From Moringa oleifera (Eukaryota; Streptophyta; Magnoliopsida; Brassicales; Moringaceae), in the NCBI GenBank assembly GCA_021397835.1, contig JAJFZO010000509.1, forward strand, positions 1-64,000: DNA of 64,000 nucleotides, in the 5' to 3' direction. The translations under genes were made by a program, and so were the position numbers. Within the stretch, counting starts at the first letter, position 1. Each line of letters starts with the position of its first letter. Under the pieces are notes generated by a model. That model saw only the letters and a program-made list of their open reading frames with translations. It was not told the DNA's origin and ran no database searches. This document shows positions 51,546 through 62,738 of this stretch, piece by piece.

Positions 51546-52260
51546 GTTATAATTGAGCTTAATAAATAATTGATCTTAATATGCGATTGAGTCGAATAAA
51601 ATATTAGACTTAAAATATAGTTAAGCTTAATAATTAATTACACCTAGCAAATAATTACAACTTGACAATTAATTTCTAATAATTAAGTGGCCTAGAACTT
51701 AGTTCTATCTAAGAATTAGTTAGGTCTAATATCTAATTAGCATAGTAAAAAATTTGACTTCATGCATAATTGGGCCTAAAATATATTTGAGATGTAATTG
51801 AACCTAACAATTAATTAGGCTTAAAAATTAATTGATGAGCCTCACAATTAATTAAGCCTAATATTTAATTTATGAATAAGAATTAAATGGATAAAAAATT
51901 TAATTGAACCTAAGATATAATTGTCATTGTGTGCATAAACTCACTAAATAATTAGGCTTAAAAATGAATTAAGTCTAAGATCTAATTAGACCCAAATTAT
52001 AATTGAATATAAGATATAGTTGGACATAAAAATTAATTGAATCTAATAACTAATTGGGTTTACATTTGTTAATTGGACCCAAATATTGATTAAGCTAAAT
52101 ATGTAATTGATATTAAAAAATAATTAAACCCAAATTATAATTGGACATAAAGATTAATGAGCTTAATAACAAATTGAGTTTAACATTTATTAATTGGGCC
52201 CATAATTTGATTTGGCTAAACGTGTAATCAATATTAACAATTAATTGGGCATAGCTTCAT
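51546..52260 (-). repeat. TTAGGCCCAATTA array, R polarity
   Basis: Matches 37,430 onward in order (TTAATTTCTAATAATT, CTAAGAATTAGTTAGG, TTTGACTTCAT). Confidence 0.7.
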
Positions 52261-55200
52261 TAAGCCTTATGCATGCTAGCTTCAACTAATTATTGCCCGC
52301 AATTATGTTTTAAATCTAATAATTATTGGGTCTAATTATATTTGAGACCAATTATGTACTAAGCCTATTTTGCTTTTAGATCAAATAATATATTAAGCTA
52401 AATTATTCATTAGGATCAATCATATAGTAAGCTTAATTTTTTATGAGGCCAATTAAATCTTTTGCCTAACTAATTCTTAGGTACAATTATTTTTAGGTCC
52501 AATTAATTCTTAGGCTCAATTGCATCTTAAGTCTAACTATTTATTAGGCACATTTTATTATTTAACAAAGTTTCATATTAAATCCAAATATTACATGGGT
52601 AAATTATATATTAAGCAAAGTTTTCATTAAGCTCAACTAAATGTTAAGGTCAATTAACAATTAAACCCAATGAATTACTACATCCAATGAATTATTGGGT
52701 GCAAATAATTGTTGGGCTTAATTACATTAAAAGCCAATTATTTTTTGTGCCAGATTAATTAATGGGGTCAAATTACCTTAAGTTAGTTTCAATTCATTAT
52801 TAAGCCTAAATTATCTAATGAGTTCATGCATAATAGGCCTAATTTTTAATTAGACCTATTAAATGTTTGGTCTAGTTATATAAATCTTGGGCTAATGTGC
52901 ACTAGGAAAAATAATGTATTGGGCCAAATTATTAATTACACTCAATTATATCTCAACTTCAATTATGTTTTAGCCCATGATATTACATTATATATGAGAC
53001 CTAGTTATATTATATGTCTAATTTTTTAGACCCAATTAAATTTAAAGTTTAATTAATTTTAGCTCTAATTATATCTTAGGTGATATTATTTATTAGAACA
53101 AATTATGCATCAAATTATTTTATGAGGTCATTGATATTCTAACCAAATTAATTCGATCAAATTAATTATAATGCTCAATTATATCTACCCTCTGGATATT
53201 TCATTGGCCAATTATATAATAACAAATTTTTCATAAGACCCAATTAAATATTAGGCTTAGCTAATGCTCGAAAATAATTAAATGTTAAGTCAAATTAATT
53301 ATTAAGTCTAGTTAATTATTAGACTTAATTAAATCTTAAGCCCATATTTTATTAGCTCAATTAAGTAGTAAGCCCAATTATTAATATCAATTATTTATTA
53401 AGTTAAATTTTATAGTAAACTTATTTTTTATTAAATGTAATCAAATGTTAAGCTTAATTAATTGTTAAGCATATAATTTGATGGACACAATTAATTCTTA
53501 ACTTCAATTACATATTTGATCTAAAAAAAATATTAGATCTAATTAATTTTTTGATCTAGTTAATAATTGTTAGTCCCAATTAATTGTTATGCTCAATTAG
53601 ATCATAACTTTAATCTTAGTTTGGGTTCAATTATATCTTAAGCTCAATACATTCCTAAGTTCAACTATGCACAGGGTTTATGCACGCTACACCTAATTAT
53701 ATCTTTAACTCAGTTATATTTTAGAGCCAATTATTTATTAGTGTCATTTACCCAGTTATAAATTAAGCCCAATTATTTATTAGACCTAAGTATATATTAA
53801 ACTCAATTTTTTTAAAGATTTGATTAAATCTTAGTCTTAATTAATTTTTGTCTAAAGTTAGATCTTGCCCTAATTAATTATTAAGATCAATTAGTTGTTA
53901 GGCCTAACTATAGACTCATTTACATCTAGGCCTAATCATATCTTAGACCCACTTAATTATTGAGATCTAATATTTTTAGGCTCAATTACTTATTATATCT
54001 GTAAAGTTGAACTTTTAACTAAGTCAAATTAATTTTTAGATTGAATTAAATCTTAGGCTCAGTTAATTATTAAATTCAATTAAATGTTAGACCAAATTAT
54101 TTGTTGGGCTCAATAAATTATTAAACTCACTTACCTCTTAAGTCCAACGTTTTATTAGGTGTATTTATATATTAGACCCAATTAATTTAATAAGCTGAAT
54201 TATATATTAAGCTAATTTTTTATTAAATGCAAATAAATTTTAGACTCAATTAATAAATGTTAGGCCTAATTAGTTATTGTGCTAAATTATGCCTTAAGTT
54301 CAATTATAATTTGGATACGATCATATCTTAGACTCAATTCATTTATAGGCTTAATTTTGTATTAGATTCAAGCATGCTATGCCCAATTATATCTTAGAGT
54401 CTATTAGATTTTAGATCCAATTATATTTTAGGTTTATTTATTTATTTATCTCACTTCATTCGTGAACTCAATAATAAATTAAACCACCAACTATTTATTA
54501 TGTGTGATTTGATATTAAGCTCAATCATTAATTATAGTTAACTAATTCTTATGTCCAATCAATTCTTAGCCACAATTAAATCTTGAGCTCAAAAAATCAC
54601 TAAACTTAATTGTTAAGTCATTTATTGTTAAACTTAATTACATTTTAGATCCAACTATATCTCAAATCAGTAAATCATTAAGTTCAAATATATTTTAGCT
54701 CAATTATATGTAAAGCCTAATTTTTTATTAAGCCATATTAGTTAATAAGTTTAACTAATTTTTAAGTCGAAGACTTAAATTAATTGTCAACCTAAATTTT
54801 TTTAGGTCCAACAATTTATTTGGTTGAATCATATATTTGGTCAAGTATTTTATTTGATCTAATTATATATTAAATTTAATTATTTATTAAGCTCAATTAT
54901 ATATTGAGCGTTATTTGTTATTAAATCTTAAGCTTAATTAATTATTTAGCCAAACAAATTGGTAAACCTAATGTATTGTTAGGTTCAATTAGTTATTATG
55001 CTAAACTACATATTAGACTCAATTATTCATTAGATCTATTTCGTTCTTAGATTAATTATCTATTAAGTCTAATTTTTTATTAGGCTAAATTAGATCCTAG
55101 GTCCAATTAATAATTTAGCGAAACAAATGATTTAGTTCAATTAACTCTTAGGTTAAATTATATTTTTGGTTTAATTATTTTGATGGTCTAATTAATTTTT

Positions 55201-56200
55201 AAGCTCAATTAATATATATTAGGCTCATTTTTTAAAGTTGCAATATTTCTCAATTTCATGCATGATATACCAAACTATATCTTAGGCACTATCATTTATA
55301 CTTCAACAAAATTATCTATCGGATCCAATTATATTAAGTCTAATTAAAGTCCAATTATATCTCAAACTCAATTTGTTCCTACATTCAATTATTTGTCAAG
55401 CTCATGCACACTAAGCCTAGTTAGTTATTGATCCACTTTTATCTTAAATCATATCAATGGTATGGCTAGTTATATTTTAGGCTCAATTGTGTATTAATGT
55501 CATTTTGTTCGTAACTCTAATTATTTATTAAGATGAATTATATATTAAATCTTACTTTTCATTAGTTCTAATTAAACCTTCGGTCAAACTAATTCTTAGG
55601 CCCAATTCATTATTAAGTCAAATTAATTGTTAAGCTCAATTATATTTTAGGTTTAACTATTTATTAAGCTTAATTATTTTTGGTTAAATGCAATTAATTC
55701 CTAGGCTCAATTAATTATTTAGACTCATTTGTTAGATCTAATGAATTTTAAAGTTCAATTAATTGTTGAGCTCAATTATTTAGTAGATTTATTTCGTTCT
55801 TAGACTAAGACCAATTTTTTGATTAGTCTTAATTGAGTATTATACCTAATTAATTATTTAAAGCAATAAATTGTCTGATCCAGTTAAATGTTATGCACAT
55901 TTACAAATTAGGTCTAATTATTATTATGATACAATAAATTCTTAGGCCCATTAAAATATATTAGGCTAACTGTTTTCCTAGGCTGAATTATTTCATGTTT
56001 CATGTATGATAGACCTAATTGTATCTTAAGCCTTATTATTGATTATTAGGATCAATTATTTGTGAAGTTGATTTATGCGTAAAGTCCAATTATAATTTGG
56101 GTCAAACCATATCGTAAACTTTGTTCTTAAGTCCAATTACCTGTTGGGCACAAGCATCCTAAGCTCAATTAATTGTTGAGCCTAACGGTATATTAGATTT
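52261..56200 (+). repeat. TTAGGCCCAATTA array, Y polarity, longest Y run
   Basis: About 3.9 kb. It contains ordered matches to 38,740-39,560, 29,010-30,880, 25,262-25,760 and 19,790-20,130, so it is the best single template for the Y part of the long repeat. Confidence 0.75.
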
Positions 56201-56945
56201 ATTTAATTAGATCAAACAAGTCATTGCATTAAATAATTAATTAGGTCTATATTTAATTAAGTCTAAGAAAAAATTAGGCATAATATCTAAGTAGGTAATG
56301 AGCCTAATAATTAATTGGAGCAAATAATTATGACCTAGCAATCAATTGAGTCTAATAATTAATTGTACTTAAGATTTAACTTTTTTGAAAACTAGTTAGG
56401 TCTAATATATAAATTAGGCCCAAGAAAAGTTGGACTTCATATATAATGGAGTCTTAAATATATTTAAGCCTAATAACTAACTAGGTCTAAGATAAAATAT
56501 GATTTGAGATGTAATTGAACTTAACAATTAATAACATTATAATTAATTAGGTATAAGAATTAATTTTTCTCAAAATTTAATTGTCAATAAGAATTAAATG
56601 ATTTCAAGATTTAATTGGGCACAATGTGTATTATTCATCCACTACATAATTGGGTTTACAAATAATTTGAACTCAAATATAATTTAACTGAAGATATAAC
56701 AAAGTATAATAATTAATTTGACTAAATAATTATTTGGACTTAACATATATTGATTGATGCAAATATTAATCGAATCTAACATTTAATTGGGTCGAATATA
56801 TAATTGAGATTAATAATTAGTTAGACTTAGTAATCTATTTGGTGTATTAATTAAGCCTTAGTATTGATTAGATCTAATAAAAAATTAGATTTAATATATA
56901 ATTTGACTTAATAATAAGTGAACTTATTTAATAAATAATTGAACA
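56201..56945 (-). repeat. TTAGGCCCAATTA array, R polarity, leading into module U
   Basis: Colinear with 20,150-20,741. Ends exactly where module U begins. Confidence 0.75.
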
Positions 56946-57350
56946 TTTTAATCAAGTTTTTTTTCATCAACTTTACATACAAACTTTTTAGTTGAGTCTA
57001 AATTTAAATTATTTTTATTTTTTTAAAATAGATTATTTAAATGAAAGATATTGTACATAGAACTTTGTTTTCAAATTTGCAAGAAATGTAAATAAATATT
57101 CAAGCTACCACCATAAAAATATGTTTCAAAAATTTTTAAAAATATATTTTTGATACATAAAAATTTTGACGTTTTTTGTTTTATATTTCTTCATGTTTGT
57201 TAAAAATTTTAAATTTAAAATCTATTGTACAAAGTCACTAATTTGAGTTGTTCTTTTATAAAAATAAAAACAAAAAGAAGTCAATTTAGAGCACATAGAT
57301 GTTTTATGTGCAGAGTTGGTACAAAAACAACCGTAAAAGCTTGACTAAAA
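56946..57350. mobile_element. MITE-like segment at the start of module U (copy D)
   Basis: Same ends as the segment at 20,742-21,171 (TTTTAATCAAG ... CTTGACTAAAA). About 25 bp shorter owing to internal indels. Confidence 0.45.
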
Positions 57351-58332
57351 AATGTGAATATGCAACGTTCTTTTGATCTTAATATTAATTATTGAATTAT
57401 TAATGTCACTATTGATAAAATTATATACATAATATTAAAAATTAAAATTAGATAAATTAAAATTTTATGAAATACAATTAAATTTAAAATTAATTACTTT
57501 TTATATTATTTTTTAATCAAACATGAGAATAAAGATATAAAAATATTATAATATTAGATTAATCGTTTTCACTAATTCAATAAGTTTTAAATCTCATTTA
57601 ACTTTATAAAATTAAACAGTATAAAACCACGGTTCTTTTTTGCAAAATTTTTATTTAACTCTACAAATTTATTTGTTCTGAATCAAAAATTATAGAGCTA
57701 ATAATGATACATATTAATCACCTAATATTTTAAAAATAAACTACTTAAATTTAGAATTAAAGTTTTTTTTATTTATGCACTTGGTTGATATTTATGTGAA
57801 TAATTATTAACTAAATCAAGCTGACAATCAATACTATTAAAAATTAATTCTAGAAAACACAATATTATTTTATATTCAACTTCGAATAAAAGTGGCTTCT
57901 CATTAATTCTTCTCAATACATCAATATTCTCAAAATGAAATCCAAAAAAAGTTTGAAAGAAATTAACTAAAAAAAATTATATATAGCACTCTGTTTCTCA
58001 TGCATCTTTTTCCATGTGTTTCACATGGAAGTTATCATATAGGAAATACTTTATTTTTTCTTTTTAATTAATTTTTATTATGTTCACAATGCATCATTAA
58101 GAAAAAGGTTAGCATTTAACCAAATACCATAACATAATGAATAATTTAATATATAATATAATAATTTTTTAATTTTTTGATATTATCATTGTAAATTATT
58201 GAAAGAATGAAAATTCAAATTCAAATATGCTTGTTGGTGAGAATAGTAATAACAATACTAATAATAGTAGTAATAATAATAATAATCATAACAACAATAA
58301 TAATTATGATAATGATGATGATGATAATAATA

Positions 58333-58620
58333 ATAATAAAGATAATATCAATATCAATAATAAGAATCATAAATCATAATTGTAATAATAATAATAACAA
58401 TAAAGATAATGTCAATAATAAGAATCATAAATCATAATTGTAAGAATAATAATAACAATAAAGATAATGTCAATAATAAGAATCATAAATCATAATTGTA
58501 AGAATAATAATAATAATAAAGATAATGTCAATAATAAGAATCATAAATCATAATTGTAGTAATAATAATAATATCAATAATAAGAATCATAAATCATAAT
58601 TGTAATAATAATAATAATAA
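58333..58620 (+). repeat. ~61 bp tandem repeat, about five units, in an AAT-rich tract
   Basis: Units contain AATAAGAATCATAAATCATA and are separated by AAT runs. Copy B has a single unit at this place, so the expansion is specific to copy D. The downstream MITE inserted at its end. Confidence 0.8.
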
Positions 58621-58623
58621 TAA

Positions 58624-59154
58624 GGGTAAATATCATTTAAAACCTTGAGCTTAACACTATCCTCCAATCAAATACTAACTTTTAAAATATATCTAAATAG
58701 ACCCTGATTTATTGATTTTGTACCTGACTCAAAATGATTATAAAAAATTAATGATTTTTTCATTGTTAAAAATTGCTAAAAACTTCTCAATAGATTTTAC
58801 ATTTTATTTTGATTTTATTCCTTAAATTTGAAATTCTTTTAACTAATTAACTATTTTTTATAAATTTTTTAAAATTTTTGATGATATAATTTTTAAGAAA
58901 AATATTTTCGATACTTAAAAAATTTTAAAATTTTTTATGATGATAGCTTAAATATTTTATTACATTCATAAAAAATTATAAGTCAAAATTTATTGTAAAA
59001 TATCTCTAATTTAAATATTTTTAATATTTAAATTTTTTAATAAGATTTAATTTTTTAAAAATTAAAATATTAAAGTTTATTTGGATACTTTTTGAAAGTA
59101 AAAGTTTGATTGGAAAGAGAGGGTGAAATGTAAAATATTAAATGATATTTACCC
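58624..59154. mobile_element. PIF/Harbinger-like MITE with TAA target duplication
   Basis: Ends GGGTAAATATCATTTAA and TTAAATGATATTTACCC are perfect inverted repeats of 17 bp. It is flanked by TAA at 58,621-58,623 and 59,155-59,157. Length 531 bp, AT-rich, no open frame for a transposase. Copies A and B of module U lack it, giving empty sites. It shares the TTTAAGCTATCAT core (reverse strand) with other stretches here. Confidence 0.85.
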
Positions 59155-59599
59155 TAACAAAAATAAAAATAATATCAATAATAAGAATACATAATAAGAA
59201 AATTTTCTTTCCCATATATAGTGCCCATTTTCCTCAATTATAATGATACCAAGTATCTCTTAAACTTAGATAAAGAGAGAGAAAGGTCAAGAATATGTGT
59301 TTCTTTTTCAATCCCTCCCTTAATCATCAACTCACTACACTTTTTCACGTCCACCACCATGAATACCCACCACAAGGTCAATTATTCTTCCAATCCATCA
59401 ATGATTTCTCCTTCACCTCTCTATAAATTATGATTGCAATGAAGACCACCACATTACAGTGCCGATCCTAAGAACCACTTTACAATTGTCTTGAGTAATA
59501 CATTATAGATTCCTTTTTTCAAGATTAAATGTTTTTCTTATCTCACTAATCTGTGTGAATGAATTTATGTATATGAATTGAATTGATTTTAATAAGATA

Positions 59600-59780
59600 T
59601 GATACTGTATTATGATGAAACTGTGTTTGGAATGGTAATGATACAGAACCTCACAACTCACCACTCAAAGGGTCACAGAAGAGCACTACCTTAAGAGATA
59701 CAAAGATGTTTCTCACCACTCAAAGGCTCTTAACCAAAGAGATATGAAGATAAACGGGAGAACCTAAAGAGTGATAAGGG
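59600..59780 (-). repeat. Partial LTR, reverse strand, internally deleted
   Basis: On the minus strand it ends with the family LTR end (TACAGTATCA). About 100 bp is missing near 59,640. It is cut at AAAGAGTGATAAGGG and joined to telomere-like repeats by GTGTGTTAGATCCTAG, as at about 48,866. Confidence 0.7.
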
Positions 59781-59784
59781 TGTG

Positions 59785-60480
59785 TTAGATCCTAGACCTT
59801 AAAACCCTAAAATTCCAAAACTGCAAAACACTAAAACCCTAAAAATCTAAAACTCCAAAGCACAGAAACCCTAGGCCTTAAACTTAAGACTCTTGACCGT
59901 AAAACCTTAAATCCCTAAAGCTTAGTCTTTAGATCCTAAAACCATAGATCTAAGACCCTAAAATCCTGATACCCTAAAAGCTTAAACCTTAAACCTTAGA
60001 ACCTAGACCCTAAACCCTAAATCTTAAAACGTAAAACTTAAACCCTGAAGCCTAGACTAAGAATCTAGATCTTGACCTTGGAAACCTAAACCCTGAATCC
60101 TAGGCCCTAAACCATGACCTAAAACCTTAAAATCATAAAATCTTTAAACCCTAAAGCCAAAAATTGTAAAAAAATAGAAACCTAAAACATTGGCCCTAGA
60201 CCTTAATTCAGACCAAGACCTTAGAAACCTAAATACTATACCCTAAACCCTGAAATCCTAAAACATAAGACCCTAAAACCTGAAACCTAGACCTTAGGCC
60301 CAAAAACTCCAAACCTAAAACCTTAGAAACATAAATAATAAACTTAAGCCTTAGAGTGTAGGCCGTAAACCTTAGACCCTAGGTCCTAAATCCCTAAAAT
60401 CATAAAACCATAAAATCTTAAACCCTAGATCATAGACCTAAGACCCTAAAATCCCACAACTTTTAATAGACTTTATGCCC
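59785..60480 (-). repeat. Telomere-like block between inverted LTR pieces
   Basis: CCTTAAAACCCTAAAA and CCCTAAACCCTAAATC-type repeats. Similar in position and content to the block at 48,880-49,704. Confidence 0.75.
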
Positions 60481-60489
60481 TAATACTTA

Positions 60490-60932
60490 AACCCTAGACA
60501 CAATGCATTAGTATATATTTTCATACTTTAGACTTGGAAAGAAACTTAGACTTTGATTGCATTTGCAGAAACTCTTTGAGTTCTCTCTTTAATCTCTATA
60601 TCTTTTTGGTTTAGAGCCATTAAGTAGTAAAAAACAACTCTATCTCTCTTTGATTGGAAGCCGTTGAGTAGTAAGAAACAACTTTATATCTCTCAGGGTG
60701 GTGTTCAGTGATTTCCCTTTAAGCCATAAGTTATGAGATGTTTTTATATCCTCGTTTGTTGTGTTTTGGTTTGTGAATTTTTGTATCTCTTTGATATTAA
60801 ACTCGGTGGTGAGCCTTTTATTTCAACTTTTACTCAAAATTTTTAAACTTATTCTTGTGCTTTCCAGAAAAATTTTCTAACAAAGTTATATAATTTCCAT
60901 TTTAAATATTATTCCATCATGACATAGTATCG
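60490..60932 (+). repeat. LTR lacking its first part, with damaged PBS
   Basis: Joined to the telomere-like block at GCATTAGTATATATT. It has a local duplication around the TCTCTTTGGTT(T/G)AGAGCC phrase (60,600-60,690). The primer-binding site at about 60,936-60,946 has lost a base (TGGTATCAGAC). Confidence 0.7.
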
Positions 60933-60961
60933 GTTTGGTATCAGACATCAGGTTAGAGATC

Positions 60962-61320
60962 ATGGCAAGATGGAAAAAAGAAGTTACTAGTGAAGGAAGT
61001 AATGATGGTGATGATGTCACCCTTAAGGTTGTGGCTTGAAAGATGACAAGGATGATAATGAAGCCCAAGAGTTTGATTTTAATGATGACATAACTCACTC
61101 GAGAGACTTGGGTAGATACTATGCAAGGTATGGAGAACAAGATGATGACAGAACATACACAGCACAAATTTTGATATCTTAGGGTTTGAAGATAACTTCT
61201 GTTGATAATTTATTTGATTAGCCTAATACAATGGAGAAAATATTTAAGTTTCATGAACCACCAAAACATAAGAAGGTGAAGTTGGTTGCATTAAAACTAT
61301 CAACACAAATTTGTTCCTAG
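60962..61320 (+). pseudogene. gag 5' fragment
   Basis: It starts ATGGCAAGATGG and follows gag to the KHKKVKLVALK segment (about 61,266-61,298), with stops. It then passes into the Y array at the GTCATGCACGC phrase, close to the junction at 25,258. Confidence 0.65.
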
Positions 61321-61647
61321 GTCAAGGTCATGCACGCAACACTTAAATTAATTATTGATCCAATTATAACTTAAATCATATTAATTGGATGGCTAGTTAT
61401 ATTTTAGGTTCAATTATATATTAATTTTATTTAATTCTTAAGCCTAATCATTTTTAGGATGAATTATATATTAAACCTAATTTTTTATTAGGCGTAGTTA
61501 AATCTCAAGTCTAACTAATTCTTCGACACAATTAAATCTTATGTACAATTAATTATTAAATCAAATTAATTATTACGGTTGATTACATCTTATGTCCAAT
61601 TATTTATTAAGCTTAATTTTTTATTAAATCTAATTAATTTTTGAGCT
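61321..61647 (+). repeat. TTAGGCCCAATTA array, Y polarity, cut by a CACTA transposon
   Basis: Colinear with 25,262-25,590 and 55,400-55,710. In those two places the sequence runs on without the CACTA element, so they serve as empty sites. Confidence 0.75.
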
Positions 61648-61684
61648 CACTACAAGAAAAATGGGATTACTTCACACTGGATAG

Positions 61685-61875
61685 TTCACAGTTTTAATAA
61701 CAACTGTGAATAAAAGAATTTTTATTCACCATTATAATAAAACTGTGAACAAAGATTTCTTTTATTCACAGTTGTTACTAAAACTGTGAATAAACGAAAA
61801 CTTTTGTTCACAGTTATGCTTATAACTGTGAACTAAGTGAAACTTTTATTCACAGTTATGTTTATAACTGTGAAC
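61685..61875. repeat. Subterminal palindromic repeats, left cluster (5 units)
   Basis: Five hairpin-forming units of the form TTCACAGTT-(7-12 nt)-AACTGTGAA, some with a mismatch in one arm, separated by AAAAG/TTTTAT runs. Confidence 0.85.
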
Positions 61876-61970
61876 AAAAGGTATGTGCACCATGCATTGA
61901 ATTTTTTTGCCTCTGTTACAGGTCTTCCTTTCTTTTCTTCTTCCGTTTCTTCAACCCCCTCCTGAACCAG

Positions 61971-62012
61971 AATGAGCTGCTGTTTGCCAAAATTGAGTAC
62001 ATGCAGAAGAGG
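61971..62012 (+). pseudogene. Captured AGAMOUS-lineage MADS-box exon (K-domain), 42 nt
   Basis: It translates to NELLFAKIEYMQKR, matching the NELLFAEIEYMQKR segment at the end of the K (dimerisation) domain in C-class floral homeotic MADS proteins. It is preceded by a long pyrimidine tract ending in CCAG and followed by a GT donor (GGGTAACT), so both splice sites are preserved and the 42 nt exon length equals that of AGAMOUS genes. Only one residue differs from the usual (Glu to Lys). The rest of the gene (MADS domain and earlier exons) is not found upstream. Confidence 0.85.
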
Positions 62013-62207
62013 GTAACTCTATGCTCATAATCCCCTTAAATTTCTAATATGGGAGCATAGTTTAAACAAGCATATTGAGTTTCCATTGATTCTGCCATTG
62101 AAAATCACTTCAGTAGCTTCAGGTCTGAATTGGAAAATTAGTGTCCACTTATAACCTGCAAATATTTTCTTTGTGTCTCATTGAAACCATTCATGGGTGT
62201 CTTGCAG

Positions 62208-62249
62208 GAAATTAACTTGCATAACAATAACCAGCTTCTCCGAGCAAAG
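62208..62249 (+). pseudogene. Captured AGAMOUS-lineage exon, next 42 nt exon
   Basis: It translates to EINLHNNNQLLRAK, typical of the next AGAMOUS exon (EIDLHNNNQLLRAK in many eudicots). Flanked by CTTGCAG acceptor and GGTACTC donor. The ~195 bp intron between this and the previous exon is retained, so genomic DNA, not a spliced transcript, was captured. The overlapping open frame from 62,181 includes intron and is not a gene. Confidence 0.85.
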
Positions 62250-62315
62250 GTACTCTCTCCCTCTTTTTCCATTTCTTTCTCCTCTGTTTCTGCATCTTTT
62301 TGTGATTTTTTCGAT

Positions 62316-62362
<47 letters not shown>

Positions 62363-62365
62363 CAG

Positions 62366-62440
62366 ATATCTGAGAATAAGAGGAACTAGCAAAACATGAA
62401 CTTGATGCCAAGAGGAGGTAATTAACTATGAGATATGCTG
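62366..62440 (+). pseudogene. Captured AGAMOUS-lineage exon, partial and broken
   Basis: After AAGCAG it reads ISENKRN-stop-QNMNLMPRGGN, resembling IAENERKQQNMNLMPGGN of the AGAMOUS C-terminal region. The next bases (ACTATGAGATATG) resemble YEIM in another frame. A stop and a small insertion show it is no longer coding. The preceding intron has a (TA)n run at about 62,319-62,354. The remaining C-terminus is absent. Confidence 0.8.
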
Positions 62441-62738
62441 TAAAGTTAAGCCAAACCATTAATTAATTACAAACAAATTAAGAGGATCTAGATGGAAGTC
62501 ATGCCCTCTCCAGAAGGTGATAAGAACATATATAAAAAGCAAACCCCTCTGCTGCCTCACAACAGTAGAAGGAAAGGGATGCTCACGCACGCCCACCACC
62601 ACCAAGCCGAAGTTACAGTCAGCCTTCCTCAGCCCTCCCCCTTCTCTCCCACGCTTTCTTTTTCTGGTGAAGCTGTGAATCCATGTGCAAGTGAATGAAG
62701 AAGGCAGTGACAGTGAGTGAATAAAGGCGCTAACCTTT
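62441..62738 (+). other. GC-richer insert of unknown origin between the repeat clusters
   Basis: Sequence unlike the surrounding repeats, with C-rich runs (CACGCACGCCCACCACCACC, then CCTCAGCCCTCCCCCTTCTC). A 68-residue frame at 62,492-62,698 has no recognised domain. It could be a second captured host fragment, perhaps a 5' leader. Confidence 0.4.

Larger units (their letters stand above)
56946..59599 (+). repeat. Module U, copy D, interrupted by a MITE
   Basis: Full-length U with MITE-like start (56,946-57,350), AT-rich stretch, expanded AAT/61 bp repeats (58,250-58,620), a ~531 bp MITE (58,624-59,154) and the GC-richer tail (59,190-59,560). It ends at GATACTGTATTATGATG, which is also the end of a reverse-strand LTR, so U directly abuts an LTR here. 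Frames such as 58,207-58,437 and 59,221-59,433 are not supported as genes. Confidence 0.75.

Noticed and set aside
10741..56945. A plain centromeric-type tandem satellite
   Set aside because: No constant monomer length is visible; the order of distinctive phrases over kilobases fits diverged copies of a long repeat better.
58207..58437. A 76-residue Ile/Asn-rich protein
   Set aside because: It is a translation of the AAT/ATG microsatellite in module U; other copies do not keep the frame. The same holds for the reverse frame at 2,299-2,511.
61971..62440. A functional AGAMOUS gene
   Set aside because: The MADS domain and earlier exons are missing upstream, the third exon has a stop and an insertion, and the exons lie between CACTA subterminal repeats.
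62138..62459. Overlapping open frames on both strands around the (TA)n run
   Set aside because: They read through an intron with a TA microsatellite, giving YIYIYI runs, and cover the captured exons in the wrong frame or on the wrong strand.
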